From: Burkholderiales bacterium
Lineage (GTDB): Bacteria > Pseudomonadota > Gammaproteobacteria > Burkholderiales > SHXO01
NCBI GenBank assembly: GCA_020854105.1
Contig: JADZGB010000040.1
Coordinates: 122,742 to 186,741 of the forward strand
DNA length: 64,000 nucleotides
Direction of reading: 5' to 3'
Both the position numbers and the translations under genes were made by a program. Under the pieces are notes generated by a model. That model did no database searches, was not told where the DNA came from, and saw only the letters and a list, made by a program, of their open reading frames with translations. Positions 36,637 to 44,426 of the stretch are shown piece by piece (the first letter of the stretch is position 1; each line of letters starts with the position of its first letter).

Positions 36637-37236
36637 TCAGTGCCTGTCATCGGGCAACGGCGCCATGAAGCGATCGGACAGGGCGATCGCCAGGGCGGAG
36701 ACGAGGAAGGCGATGTGCATCACCGTCTGCCACAGCAGCACCTTCTCGTCGTAGTTTTCGGCGTTGATGAAGGTGCGCAGCAGGTGGATGGAGCTGATGC
36801 CGATGATGGCGGTGGCCAGCTTCACCTTGAGCACGGAGGCGTTGACGTGCGACAGCCACTCCGGCTGATCGGGGTGGCCTTCGAGATTCATGCGCGAGAC
36901 GAAGGTCTCGTAGCCGCCGACGATCACCATGATCAGGAGGTTGCTGATCATCACCACGTCGATGAGGCCCAGCACCACCAGCATGATGATGGTTTCGTTG
37001 AGCTTGGGCTGCCAGTCCTCGTCGACCGAATAGCCGATGTTGGTGATCAGGATCTGCAGCGCTTCCTTGTTGCCGAACACGGCCTCGAGCAGGTGCACCA
37101 GCTCGACCCAGAAGTGGTAGACGTACACGCACTGCGCGACGATCAGTCCCAGGTAGAGCGGCAGCTGCAGCCAGCGGGTGGCGAAGATGAAGCGGGGAAG
37201 AAAGCGGGCGGGTTCGGCTCGGGAGAGATGGTCCAT
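36637..37236 (-). CDS. YqhA family (UPF0114) membrane protein
   Basis: 199 residues with four membrane helices. FATRWLQLPLYLGLIVAQ, then IIMLVVLGLIDVVMISNLL and MVIVGGYETFVSRMN are highly conserved in the YqhA/UPF0114 family, whose function is not established (a channel-like role has been suggested). The N terminus has LSRAEPARFLPRFIF, as usual. The frame is open far upstream on the minus strand, but family length sets the ATG at 37236. Same strand as, and 92 bp downstream of, the truncated GH1-like gene. Confidence 0.88.
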   Translation of the reverse strand: MDHLSRAEPARFLPRFIFATRWLQLPLYLGLIVAQCVYVYHFWVELVHLLEAVFGNKEALQILITNIGYSVDEDWQPKLNETIIMLVVLGLIDVVMISNLLIMVIVGGYETFVSRMNLEGHPDQPEWLSHVNASVLKVKLATAIIGISSIHLLRTFINAENYDEKVLLWQTVMHIAFLVSALAIALSDRFMAPLPDDRH

Positions 37237-37328
37237 TCTGCTGCGGAGTTGTTCGTTGGGATTTCCAAGGCGGCCCGCATTGTAGCCGAGCGCGGCCCCC
37301 GCCCCACCCGCACCAGAGGCGACAGACC

Positions 37329-37985
37329 CTAGTCGCGCCGCCTGTGCTCCTTCTCCTTCTCCTTCTCCTTCTCCTTCTCCTTCTCCTTCTGAGCAGGCGA
37401 CGGATCGTTGGTCTCCGTCCGGTCTCCCGACGCCTGTTCGCGCTTGGCATCGATGTGCGGTCGATCGGTCTTCGTCGTTTGCGTCGCCTGCACCTGGCTG
37501 AGCAGCATGCGCAGGAAGCTGCGCTCGTCGCGATGGTGCGGGTACCAGTGTCCGTACAGGCCGCTGAAGCGCGCGGTGGTGCAGGGCTCGTTCACCGGCG
37601 TCCAGGCGTCGATCCAGGGGTAGCGCAGCGCCACCGCGAGCCAGTAGCGGGCGAACTTGTCCGGAAAATGCGGATCGAGCAGCCGGGTATAGCGTGGACC
37701 GCTGCCGTGATGGAGCAGTCCGGCGATGGGCCGTAGGCCCAGCCCGCGCAGGCGGGCAAGCCGCTCGTCGCTCCAGTTCCACTGGCAGCGCTCGGGGCAT
37801 TCGGGCGCGACCCGTTCCCAGAGGATGGGAAAGCGCACGCGCTCCGCGCCCAGACTGGCAAGCCGGTCGATATCGCCGATGCGGTGGGCGAAACCGCCCG
37901 CCTCGAGCTGGTCGAACCATTCGTCGCCGACCCGGTTCACGGTCGGCTCCGGGCCTACCCACAGGGCCAGCCGGTTTTCGTCGCT
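37329..37985 (-). pseudogene. Truncated GH1-like glycosidase domain with Lys-Glu tail
   Basis: The frame encodes LALWVGPEPTVNRVGDEWFD, AHRIGDIDRLASLGAERVRF, then PILWERVAP, GLLHHGSGP, YPWIDAWTPVNEP and RFSGLYGHWYPH. TPVNEP is the acid/base motif of family-1 glycosidase-type barrels. About 210 residues of the barrel remain; after LLSQVQAT the sequence turns into unrelated polar residues and ends with seven Lys-Glu pairs and HRRRD. The nucleophile half is gone. There is no ATG, GTG or TTG in frame at the expected start. Such domains are known fused to dTDP-rhamnose-reductase-like parts in sugar-related loci. Divergent from galT; a dead gene at both ends. Confidence 0.7.
37347..37390. repeat. 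(CTCCTT)7 hexanucleotide microsatellite
   Basis: Seven perfect units of CTCCTT plus CT. Read on the minus strand it is (AAGGAG)n and gives the Lys-Glu tail of the truncated GH1-like gene. The units are identical, so the expansion is recent. Confidence 0.97.
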
Positions 37986-38103
37986 CGCTCGCGTCCCCGC
38001 TCGCTGTCCTCCTGGTCGGAATCTCCAGCAAGTGGCGGGCGACCCCGGAGCGGGAACGCCACGCGCTATCAGATTGCCGATCTGCCAATCATGGGGAACC
38101 CGC

Positions 38104-38883
38104 GTGCACAAGCGCTGCCTGCGCAAGCCGGACGGACGGCGGCTGCATCTGTACGGCTTCGAACCGATCGCCGAAGGGCTGATCGCACCGTCTCCATCGC
38201 AGGCGCCCTGGCAGCCCAATTCCCACCTGCGCTGGCATCCAATGCGGGGGGAGTGGGTGATCTACGCTACCCACCGCCAGCACCGCACCTTTCTGCCAGA
38301 CGCGGGGTACGACCCGCTCGCGCCCGGCGACGATGCGGGACAGCCGACCGAACTGCCGGCCGGCAACTGGCAGGTCGCCGTGTTCGACAATCTGCTTCTG
38401 GCCCTGAGTGCGATGGCGCACGCGCCGCCGCAGATAGAGGTGCAGACCCGCCCCGGGCTGGGTGCGTGCGAAGTGGTGGTGTTCACGCAGGATGGCGGCG
38501 CCAGTCTGGGGCAGCTGTCCGTGCGCCACATCGGGCTGCTGATCGAGGTCTGGGCCGAGCGCTATCGCGAACTGGGCGCACGCGAGGACGTGCAGTACGT
38601 GTTCGCGTTCGAGAACCGCGGGGCGGCCGTGGGTGCCACCCTGCACCATCCGCACGGCCAGATCTACGCGTATCCGTTCCCGCCTCCGGTGCCTGCGCGC
38701 GAACTGGAGATGCAGCGCCGGCACTTCGCCGTGCACGGCCGCGGGCTGCTGGAGGCGATCATCGCCGAGGAGCTGCGGGACCGCGACCGCCTGCTCTACG
38801 CGGGCGAGCGGGCCGTCGCCTTCGACACCGTTCCCGAGGAGAAGGCGGCGGAACTGCGTGCGGTGGAGGTGGACCTTGATTGA
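38104..38883 (+). pseudogene. galT: galT, galactose-1-phosphate uridylyltransferase with internal deletion
   Basis: The frame starts with GTG (VHKRCLRKPDGRRLHLYGFE) after GGGGAA and reads as a normal GalT N-terminal half: HLRWHPMRGEWVIYATHRQH, FDNLLLALS, and the active-site HPHGQ (His182, His184; His184 is the expected uridylylated residue). After about residue 240 (GERAVAFDT) the sequence jumps to VPEEKAAELRAVEVDLD, which is a GalT C-terminal end. Around 90 residues that carry the second metal/substrate motifs are absent, giving 259 residues where the family has about 340. The join is in frame. Activity is unlikely. Overlaps nothing; galK follows 4 bp later. Confidence 0.72.
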
Positions 38884-38887
38884 GCAC

Positions 38888-39989
38888 ATGCCGTCATTCC
38901 GCGACCTGTTCGCCGCCGATGCCGCGGTACGCGCGCAGGCGCCGGGGCGGGTAAACGTGATCGGCGAGCACACCGACTACAACGACGGCTTCGTGCTGCC
39001 TGCTGCCATCCCGAAGTTCACGCGCGTGGAACTGGCGCCGCACGCGAACCAACTGGTGCGCGCGCACAGCGACATCGATGGCAGCGCCGTGCCGGCCGAG
39101 TTCGAACTCGGCAGCGAGGCACCGCACGGGCACTGGATCGACTACGTGCAGGGTGTGACTGCCGCGCTGCGCACTGCAGGAATCGCGCCGGAGGGATTCG
39201 ACCTGCGCGTGAGCTCGGACATCCCGGTGGGCGCGGGCCTGTCCTCCAGCGCGGCCCTGAGCGTCACCCTGCTGCGTGCGCTGCGCGAAGCGTACGCTCT
39301 CGAGCTGGACGACGTCGCACTGGCGCGCATCGCGCACGCGGCGGAGACGGATTTCGTCGGCGCACCGGTCGGATCCGATGGATCCGATGGTGTGCAGTCT
39401 CGGGCGCCAGGGCGAGGCCCTGCTGATCAATACGCGTTCCATGGCGGTCGAGCACATCGCGCTGCCGCGCGATGCCGAGATCCTGGTGATCGACTCCGGT
39501 GTGCCGCACGCCCACGCACGCGGTGAGTACCGAGTGCGGCGCGCGGAGTGCGAACAGGCCGCGCGCCAGCTCGGCGTGCGCGCACTGCGCGATGTGCGCT
39601 CGAAAGACGATCCGCGGCTCGCGGCCCTGCCCGAGTCCGAACGCCTGCGCGCACGCCACGTGATCGGCGAGAACGGGCGCGTGCTCGCGGCAGTGGAGGC
39701 GCTGCGAATGGGGGATTCGGCTGCACTGGGCGCTCTGCTCAACGCGTCGCACGTCTCCCTGCGCGACGATTTCGAGGTGAGTTGTGCGGAACTGGACTGC
39801 CTGGTCGCGCTGGCGCAGTCGCAGGACGCCACACTGGGTGCGAGGATGACCGGCGGCGGTTTCGGCGGTTCGATCGTCGTGCTGGTCGCGCTGGGAGGCT
39901 CGGATGCAGTGGCACGGAGCGTGTGCGACGGCTACCTGCAGCATCACGGCCGCCAGGGCAGGTGGTTCTCGATCGCTGCCCGCATCTGA
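38888..39989 (+). pseudogene. galK: galK, galactokinase with frameshift
   Basis: GHMP-family galactokinase in two frames. Frame one gives APGRVNVIGEHTDYNDGFVL (GalK signature) and PVGAGLSSSAAL (ATP loop) up to ETDFVGAPVG. Frame two continues from MDPMVCSLGRQGEALLINT to MTGGGFGGSIV (third GHMP motif) and IAARI. The shift is at 39371-39388, where GGATCCGAT is repeated in tandem; homologs read GIMDQM-type sequence there, so one base too many is present. Without correction the product ends after about 210 residues. Either a real null allele or a sequencing error; its broken neighbours support decay. Confidence 0.82.
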
Positions 39990-40019
39990 CGAGAGGGCGG
40001 AAGGCTGAGAACTCCGTCG

Positions 40020-40129
40020 CCCCGGCGAAAGCCGGGGCCCAGGAACTGGCGAACGGCCTGATCGGTTTCGCTGGATGCCGGCGTTCGCCGGCATGACGGG
40101 ATTCGCCGTTGCTCCGGCGAAAGCCGGGG
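40020..40129. repeat. Cluster of three short palindromes (CCGGCGAAAGCCGG type)
   Basis: CCCCGGC-GAAA-GCCGGGG at 40020-40037, ATGCCGGCG-TT-CGCCGGCAT at 40075-40094 and CCGGC-GAAA-GCCGG at 40114-40127 lie in the 242-bp spacer between galK and the deacetylase gene. This is the dispersed intergenic palindrome type common in proteobacteria, and similar to the blocks at 7.6 and 44.2 kb. Being between convergent genes, it may also act as a terminator. Confidence 0.75.
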
Positions 40130-40231
40130 CCAGCAAGGCATACCAGGCTTGACGCCACCTCTGATTCTGGCTTTCGTCTGCCGGGGAGCGGCGGCGCGAC
40201 TGCCCACCCTGCACATGCCGCGTGCATGCGC

Positions 40232-40810
40232 TCAGCAGGTGGACGCGTCGACGCCGGTCGTGTGCCAGCCTTCCTGCTGCAGCCGCCAGAGAAAGCCGGG
40301 CAGCACGTGAAGCAGGGACTGCGGCCGGTTGCTGCCGCGCGCGGCATCGTGCATCAGCACGATGTCGCCGTCGCGCACGCGCGCCAGCCGCCGGGCAATG
40401 CCCGCCGGGGTCGCCAGCGCGCCCCAGTCCACCGCGCTGCGCGTCCACAGCAGCGTGCGCTGCCCCGCTGCCGCGGCGGCCTCCGCCATGCACGCCCGCA
40501 TGCGCCCGTGCGGCGGACGGAACAGCCGCACGGGCGTGCCGGTGACATCGGCGATGGCGTGCGCCCCGTCGAGCACCTCCGCGACGGCCTCGTGCCGTCG
40601 CAGCAGCCAGGGATGACGATGGCTCCACGTGTGATTGCCCAGCGCGTGGCCGGCCTCGACGATGCGGCGCACCAGCCCGGGGTGCGCGCGCGCCGCCCTG
40701 CCCACGGCGAAGAACGTGGCGCGCACGCCGCATTGCGCCAACGCATCGAGCACGGCCGGCGTCCAGAGCGGATCCGGCCCGTCGTCGAAGGTCAGGTGGA
40801 CGTCCGGCAC
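40232..40810 (-). CDS. Polysaccharide deacetylase (NodB/CE4 fold)
   Basis: 192 residues from a GTG start. Motif 1 is LTFDDGPDP (Asp9 base, Asp10 metal), motif 2 HTWSHRHP (metal His pair), motif 3 RLFRPPHGRM, and late motifs WTRSAVDWG and DIVLMHD. All CE4 residues are present, so N- or O-deacetylation of a glycan is expected. There is no signal peptide, unusual for a CE4 enzyme on cell-wall substrates; a cytoplasmic glycan or glycolipid substrate is possible. It overlaps the YkoP-like gene by 19 bp and is third in the cluster with the GT28-type transferase. The longer frame upstream overlaps that gene fully and was rejected. Confidence 0.82.
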   Translation of the reverse strand: MPDVHLTFDDGPDPLWTPAVLDALAQCGVRATFFAVGRAARAHPGLVRRIVEAGHALGNHTWSHRHPWLLRRHEAVAEVLDGAHAIADVTGTPVRLFRPPHGRMRACMAEAAAAAGQRTLLWTRSAVDWGALATPAGIARRLARVRDGDIVLMHDAARGSNRPQSLLHVLPGFLWRLQQEGWHTTGVDASTC

Positions 40811-41346
40811 GGGAAGCGCTCGAGCAGGCAGCGGCGGCTGAGCCAGTAGGCGTGTGGCTGCGGCCGGGCCAGCCGGCGCGTCTCCTGCGCCGGCGCGAAC
40901 GCCCACAGCAGCAGGGCGAACCACGCCGCTCGCATGCGCGTGCCCGGGCCGGGCGGCAGGGGCGTGGCCACGAAGCCGAGCCTGCTGCCGTGCGGCGGCA
41001 GCCAGCTGGTGGCGTGAAAGGCCTGGACATCGGTGAAGCGCGGGTCGCCGCGCGCGGCATCGGCGAGTGCCTGCATCGACACCAGCATCTCCCGCCCGAA
41101 GGCGCGCGCGGCGCTGACCGCCGATGTCGTGTGCATGCCGTCGAAACCCAGATTGTTCAGATGGAGCACGCCGATGGCGCAGTCGCGCTCGATGCACGTG
41201 CCGTCATCCAGGGCGATGGCTGGGCCCCGATGCCGCCCTCGGCCGAGCAGCAGCACCCTGCCCAGCGGCTGCAGGTGGTGCGCGTGCCGGTAGCCGAGTT
41301 CGATCCCGTGCAGCGCGGTGCGCGTGAGGCTGCGCAGCGCCTCCAT
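40792..41346 (-). CDS. YkoP-like domain protein
   Basis: 184 residues. AIGVLHLNNLGFDGMHTTSA and FGREMLVSMQALADAA, then FHATSWLPPHGSRLGFVATP match my memory of the YkoP domain, a small family of unknown function named after a Bacillus protein. The N-terminal part (EALRSLTRTALHGIELGYRHAHH) is a helical segment, and there may be one hydrophobic patch near residues 140-150 (AAWFALLLWAF). Its ATG overlaps the transferase stop (TGATG), and its end overlaps the deacetylase gene, so the three are made together. Bacillus ykoP is also near a processive glycosyltransferase gene, supporting a joint glycolipid role. Confidence 0.6.
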   Translation of the reverse strand: MEALRSLTRTALHGIELGYRHAHHLQPLGRVLLLGRGRHRGPAIALDDGTCIERDCAIGVLHLNNLGFDGMHTTSAVSAARAFGREMLVSMQALADAARGDPRFTDVQAFHATSWLPPHGSRLGFVATPLPPGPGTRMRAAWFALLLWAFAPAQETRRLARPQPHAYWLSRRCLLERFPCRTST

Positions 41347-42731
41347 CAATGTGCCTTCGCCGGCGCGTGCGCCGGCACGGACTCGATGAGCGACAGGGCC
41401 AGGGCCGCGATGTGCGCGGCGCCGTCGCGCCGGCCGATCGCGCCAGCGCGGGCCTGCATCGCACGTAGTGCTGCCCGGGACTCGAGCAGGGCGTCGATGC
41501 GCGGCACCAGGTCTTGCTCCGCCACCAGCGCGCCGACGTCGTGGCGCTGCATGAAGCGCAGGTTGAAGTCCTCCTGCGCGCGCAGAGTGTCGGTGGCCAG
41601 CAGCGGCCTCCCGCAGGCCAGCGCCTCGGCCACGGTGAGTCCGCCCGGCTTGCCAACGACGATGTCGGCGGCGCGCATGAGCAGGGCCATGTCCTCGGTC
41701 CACTCCCACAGGCGCACGCGCGGGTGCGGGCACTGGCGCAGCTGCGAGGCTGCGGACGGGTTGCGGCCCAGCACCGCCAGGACGTGGAGCCGGCCGGACG
41801 ATCCGAGCAGCGCGCGCACCACGCGCTCCACGCCCAGTCCCAGGCCGCCGCCGGCGACCAGGATCACCGGCTCGTCCTGCGGCAGGGCGAGCTGCGCCCG
41901 CGCCACTGCCTGTTCCGGGAGCCGCTGGAACTGCGGCATGAGCGGCATGCCGGTGACCGTCGCGGGCGCGTCGGCGCGGCGCGCGGGCAGCTGCACGTCC
42001 TCGTGCGGCAGGCAATAGCGATCCACCCCGCGCTGCAGCCAGAAATCGTGCACGCCGAAATCGGTGATGACGCCGATCGATGGAATGCCGGCGCGCCTGC
42101 GCTGCGCGCACAGGACGAGCAGGGCGGCGGGGTTCATCTGGGTGGAGACCATCACATCGGGCGCGAACGTGCGCAGCACCGCATCCAGGCGCCGCGCCAG
42201 GATGGTCCAGCCGCTGCGGATGATGGCCAGGCGCAACAGGTTGCTCGCACCGGGCAGAAGGCGGGTGGCGCTGTCCAGGGCACCGCAGAAGCAGCGCAGC
42301 ATCACCCGATCGAACGGGTGCCGGGCACGCGGGCCGAACTCGTCCAGAGTGCGGCGCGCAGTGCCGGCCAGAATGTCCAGTCCCTGGAGCAGGGGTGCAG
42401 GCAGGGGTGCGCCGGCGAGGATCGCACGCCAGGTGCGCTGGTCGAGCCGGTAGATACGGTCGTACAGCCCGGGCCGGCCACGCACCACGTTCAGATAGGC
42501 GCGCTGCAACGAGGCGGCCACGGCCTCGTCCATCAGCGTCCAGAAGTCCTGCGTGCGAATCGCACATCCAGGATGGCGCGTGCGCAGGGCCGCTGCGATC
42601 GCGTGTGCGGCGCGCGCATGGCCGGCGCCCAGCGATGCGGTGAGCAGAAGGATGCGCGGTGCATGGTGCGTGCGCACTTCGACCGGCGAGCGGGAACGGA
42701 GACGGGCATTCATGCCGATCGCGGGTTGCAT
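41346..42731 (-). CDS. GT28-type glycosyltransferase (MGDG synthase / UgtP-like)
   Basis: 461 residues. RILLLTASLGAGHARAAHAI is the N-terminal lipid-acceptor motif of monogalactosyl-diacylglycerol synthases and UgtP, followed by QDFWTLMDE. The C-terminal UDP-sugar domain has LVAGGGLGLG, VLAVLGRNP, MRAADIVVGKPGGLTVAEAL and CGRPLLAT. It should move a hexose from a UDP-sugar to a membrane lipid on the cytoplasmic face. GGGAG stands before the ATG at 42731. First gene of a three-gene operon with YkoP-like and deacetylase genes. Glycolipids made by such enzymes can replace phospholipids under phosphate stress, an inference here. Confidence 0.82.
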   Translation of the reverse strand: MQPAIGMNARLRSRSPVEVRTHHAPRILLLTASLGAGHARAAHAIAAALRTRHPGCAIRTQDFWTLMDEAVAASLQRAYLNVVRGRPGLYDRIYRLDQRTWRAILAGAPLPAPLLQGLDILAGTARRTLDEFGPRARHPFDRVMLRCFCGALDSATRLLPGASNLLRLAIIRSGWTILARRLDAVLRTFAPDVMVSTQMNPAALLVLCAQRRRAGIPSIGVITDFGVHDFWLQRGVDRYCLPHEDVQLPARRADAPATVTGMPLMPQFQRLPEQAVARAQLALPQDEPVILVAGGGLGLGVERVVRALLGSSGRLHVLAVLGRNPSAASQLRQCPHPRVRLWEWTEDMALLMRAADIVVGKPGGLTVAEALACGRPLLATDTLRAQEDFNLRFMQRHDVGALVAEQDLVPRIDALLESRAALRAMQARAGAIGRRDGAAHIAALALSLIESVPAHAPAKAH

Positions 42732-42840
42732 GCGGCGCTCCCGACTGTCCGTTGCCGGATCCGGATGTCCTATCCGTCCGGCATTGAAGAAAGTGCACGA
42801 CTCGCGCAGGGCGCGAGCAGCGCCTCCCGAGAGGGGTACG

Positions 42841-43074
42841 TCAGCCCAGGCTGCTGCGCGCCCGGTCGATCAGGACCGCTCCGGCCAGGGCGCCCCCGCC
42901 CAGGCACAGGGCCCAGAACACGCGGTCGATGCAGCCCTGATCGGCGCCGTTCACCAGCGCACAGACCACGAACCAGATGGCGACGATGGCGGCCGCGGCT
43001 GCCGTGATGTCCAGCGTGACCGACAGGTGCCGTGCTGCGAGTGACATCGACATGGGGAACTGCCGTGATGACAT
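42841..43074 (-). CDS. Small two-helix membrane protein, unknown
   Basis: 77 residues with two hydrophobic helices (TAAAAAIVAIWFVVCALVNG and VFWALCLGGGALAGAVLI). No family recognised. Three in-frame ATGs exist near the start and none has a clear ribosome site; the true N terminus may be MSMSLAARH. It is divergent from the broken DUF1264 gene. Confidence 0.45.
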   Translation of the reverse strand: MSSRQFPMSMSLAARHLSVTLDITAAAAAIVAIWFVVCALVNGADQGCIDRVFWALCLGGGALAGAVLIDRARSSLG

Positions 43075-43207
43075 TTGCGAACCATAGCAAACCCGGGCGC
43101 GTCTGTCATTGCCGGGCGACGGTATCGGACTTGCTGCTGCAGGCCACGGTGTGCCTCGCCGGTGCGCCATGCCCGTTTCGCCGAGCACTGTCCGGGGAGA
43201 ATCCCGC

Positions 43208-43536
43208 ATGAATCCGCACATCGCCAGGGTCCTGCGATCCGTCCTGCCGCTCGTCGTGCTCCTGGTCGCATCCGCGCAGGCGCAGGCTCCGGCCCCCGCG
43301 CTGCAACGGGCACAGCCGCCCGGCGGGGAGAAGTCCGCGCGCACGTGCGTGCTCGAGGCGGGTGCCTGGGCGCTGCAGGCCGATGCGCCGACCGATCTGC
43401 TCAACATCCACCTGGTCGGTTTCCATCCGGCGCGCGACGAACCGGCCCACTAGATGGAGGCGCACCACTATTGCCGGCAGGTGAACGAGGATTTCGCGCA
43501 GTGCGCGCTGTTCGATCGCAACGGGCGTGCAGGAGC
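43208..43536 (+). pseudogene. DUF1264 (oil-body-associated-protein-like) gene with amber stop and lost 3' end
   Basis: GGGGAG and an ATG open a secreted protein (signal MNPHIARVLRSVLPLVVLLV ending AQA). The mature part reads LNIHLVGFHPARDEPAH, then TAG, then in the same frame MEAHHYCRQVNEDFAQCALF and DRNG. The family normally reads through this point with Gln, so CAG has become TAG by one base change at 43451. After about DRNGRAG the similarity stops, so the C-terminal two thirds are missing too. Two separate lesions in one gene show long-standing loss of function. Confidence 0.75.
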
Positions 43537-43695
43537 TTCCCGATGTCGCGGAGGCCGGTATGTCAAGCGAGAGTCAATGAATGCGCGGCCGTGGATGGGA
43601 GACCCTTCAATCAGGCGGGTCATCTGTCGATAGCAGCGGCGGGCGCATCGGTGCGCGTCCGGACAATCGATGAGAACAGGGGAAACGACAGGATC

Positions 43696-44046
43696 ATGAA
43701 TCTGGATGACGCGATCAAGACACACGCCGAGTGGAAGCTGAAGTTCCGGGCAGCCATGTCGCGCAAGGAACAGCTCGACGCGCCCTCGATCGAGCGCGAT
43801 GACTGCTGCATGCTGGGAAAGTGGATCCACGGCGAGGGCAAGAGCCAGTTCGCCAGGCACGGCGAATTCACCGAGGTACGCGAGAGGCATCGTGATTTCC
43901 ACAAGCATGCAGGGACGGTCGCCCGCCACATCAACGCAGGCAGGTACGAGGAAGCGGAGAGGATGCTCGAGAACGGCACCCCCTACGCCATTGCCTCCCG
44001 GGACGTGGGGGTCGCGGTCCAGAGGTTGAAGAAGCTGGCTGCCTGA
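43696..44046 (+). CDS. Stand-alone CZB (chemoreceptor zinc-binding) domain protein
   Basis: 116 residues. The zinc site is the CZB pattern: HAEWKLKFRAAM (His11), DCCMLGKWIHGEG (Cys37 or Cys38), then HREF-like HGEFTEVRERHRDFHKHAG with two His. CZB domains usually end chemoreceptors or diguanylate cyclases and sense zinc or hypochlorous acid through the Zn-Cys. Here it forms the entire protein, so it could act as a diffusible sensor. AGGATC precedes the ATG. A clear terminator follows. The chemoreceptor at 32.7-34.3 kb lacks a CZB domain. Confidence 0.85.
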   Translation: MNLDDAIKTHAEWKLKFRAAMSRKEQLDAPSIERDDCCMLGKWIHGEGKSQFARHGEFTEVRERHRDFHKHAGTVARHINAGRYEEAERMLENGTPYAIASRDVGVAVQRLKKLAA

Positions 44047-44072
44047 CCGCCCGGCGGACAGGTTGTCGCAGG

Positions 44073-44096
44073 AGCCGGCCACGAGCCGGCTTTTTT
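44073..44096 (+). terminator. Rho-independent terminator after CZB gene
   Basis: AGCCGGC (44073-44079), loop CACGA, GCCGGCT (44085-44091) and a run of six T. It is the clearest intrinsic terminator in the window, 27 bp after the CZB stop. Confidence 0.9.
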
Positions 44097-44136
44097 GCGT
44101 CGTGGATGCGTTGTCGCCATCCAGGCGCTATCCTGT

Positions 44137-44256
44137 GCAGGCGCCGTCGCACCGACGGAGCATGCCCCGGAGTGACTTGATCCGGGGGCCGTGCGCAGCG
44201 CCAACAGAAGCAGGCGCCGTCGCACCGGCGAACGCCGGTGTCCAGCGCCAACAGAA
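44137..44256. repeat. Direct repeats in 330-bp spacer before Tim44-like gene
   Basis: GCAGGCGCCGTCGCACCG occurs at 44137 and 44210, and AGCGCCAACAGAA at 44197 and 44244, in the same order, so a block has been duplicated with different internal lengths. Between them CCCCGGA and TCCGGGG form a small hairpin, and ACCGGCGAACGCCGGTGTCC is a palindrome of the dispersed type. I see no gene in 44097-44426. Confidence 0.8.
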
Positions 44257-44426
44257 AAAGCTCTTCTCCATACTTGCCGGATCTATCCTGTCCAGCCGCC
44301 TTCTCTCGGAGCGGCGCGCGCCGCGGCGTTAATGCGCCGTTAACGTTGCCGCACTGGAATCTAACCCTCCGATCCTGGTCTACTCAGGTCATTGGCAGCA
44401 AACCCGTTCAACTCTACCGCAGGACC

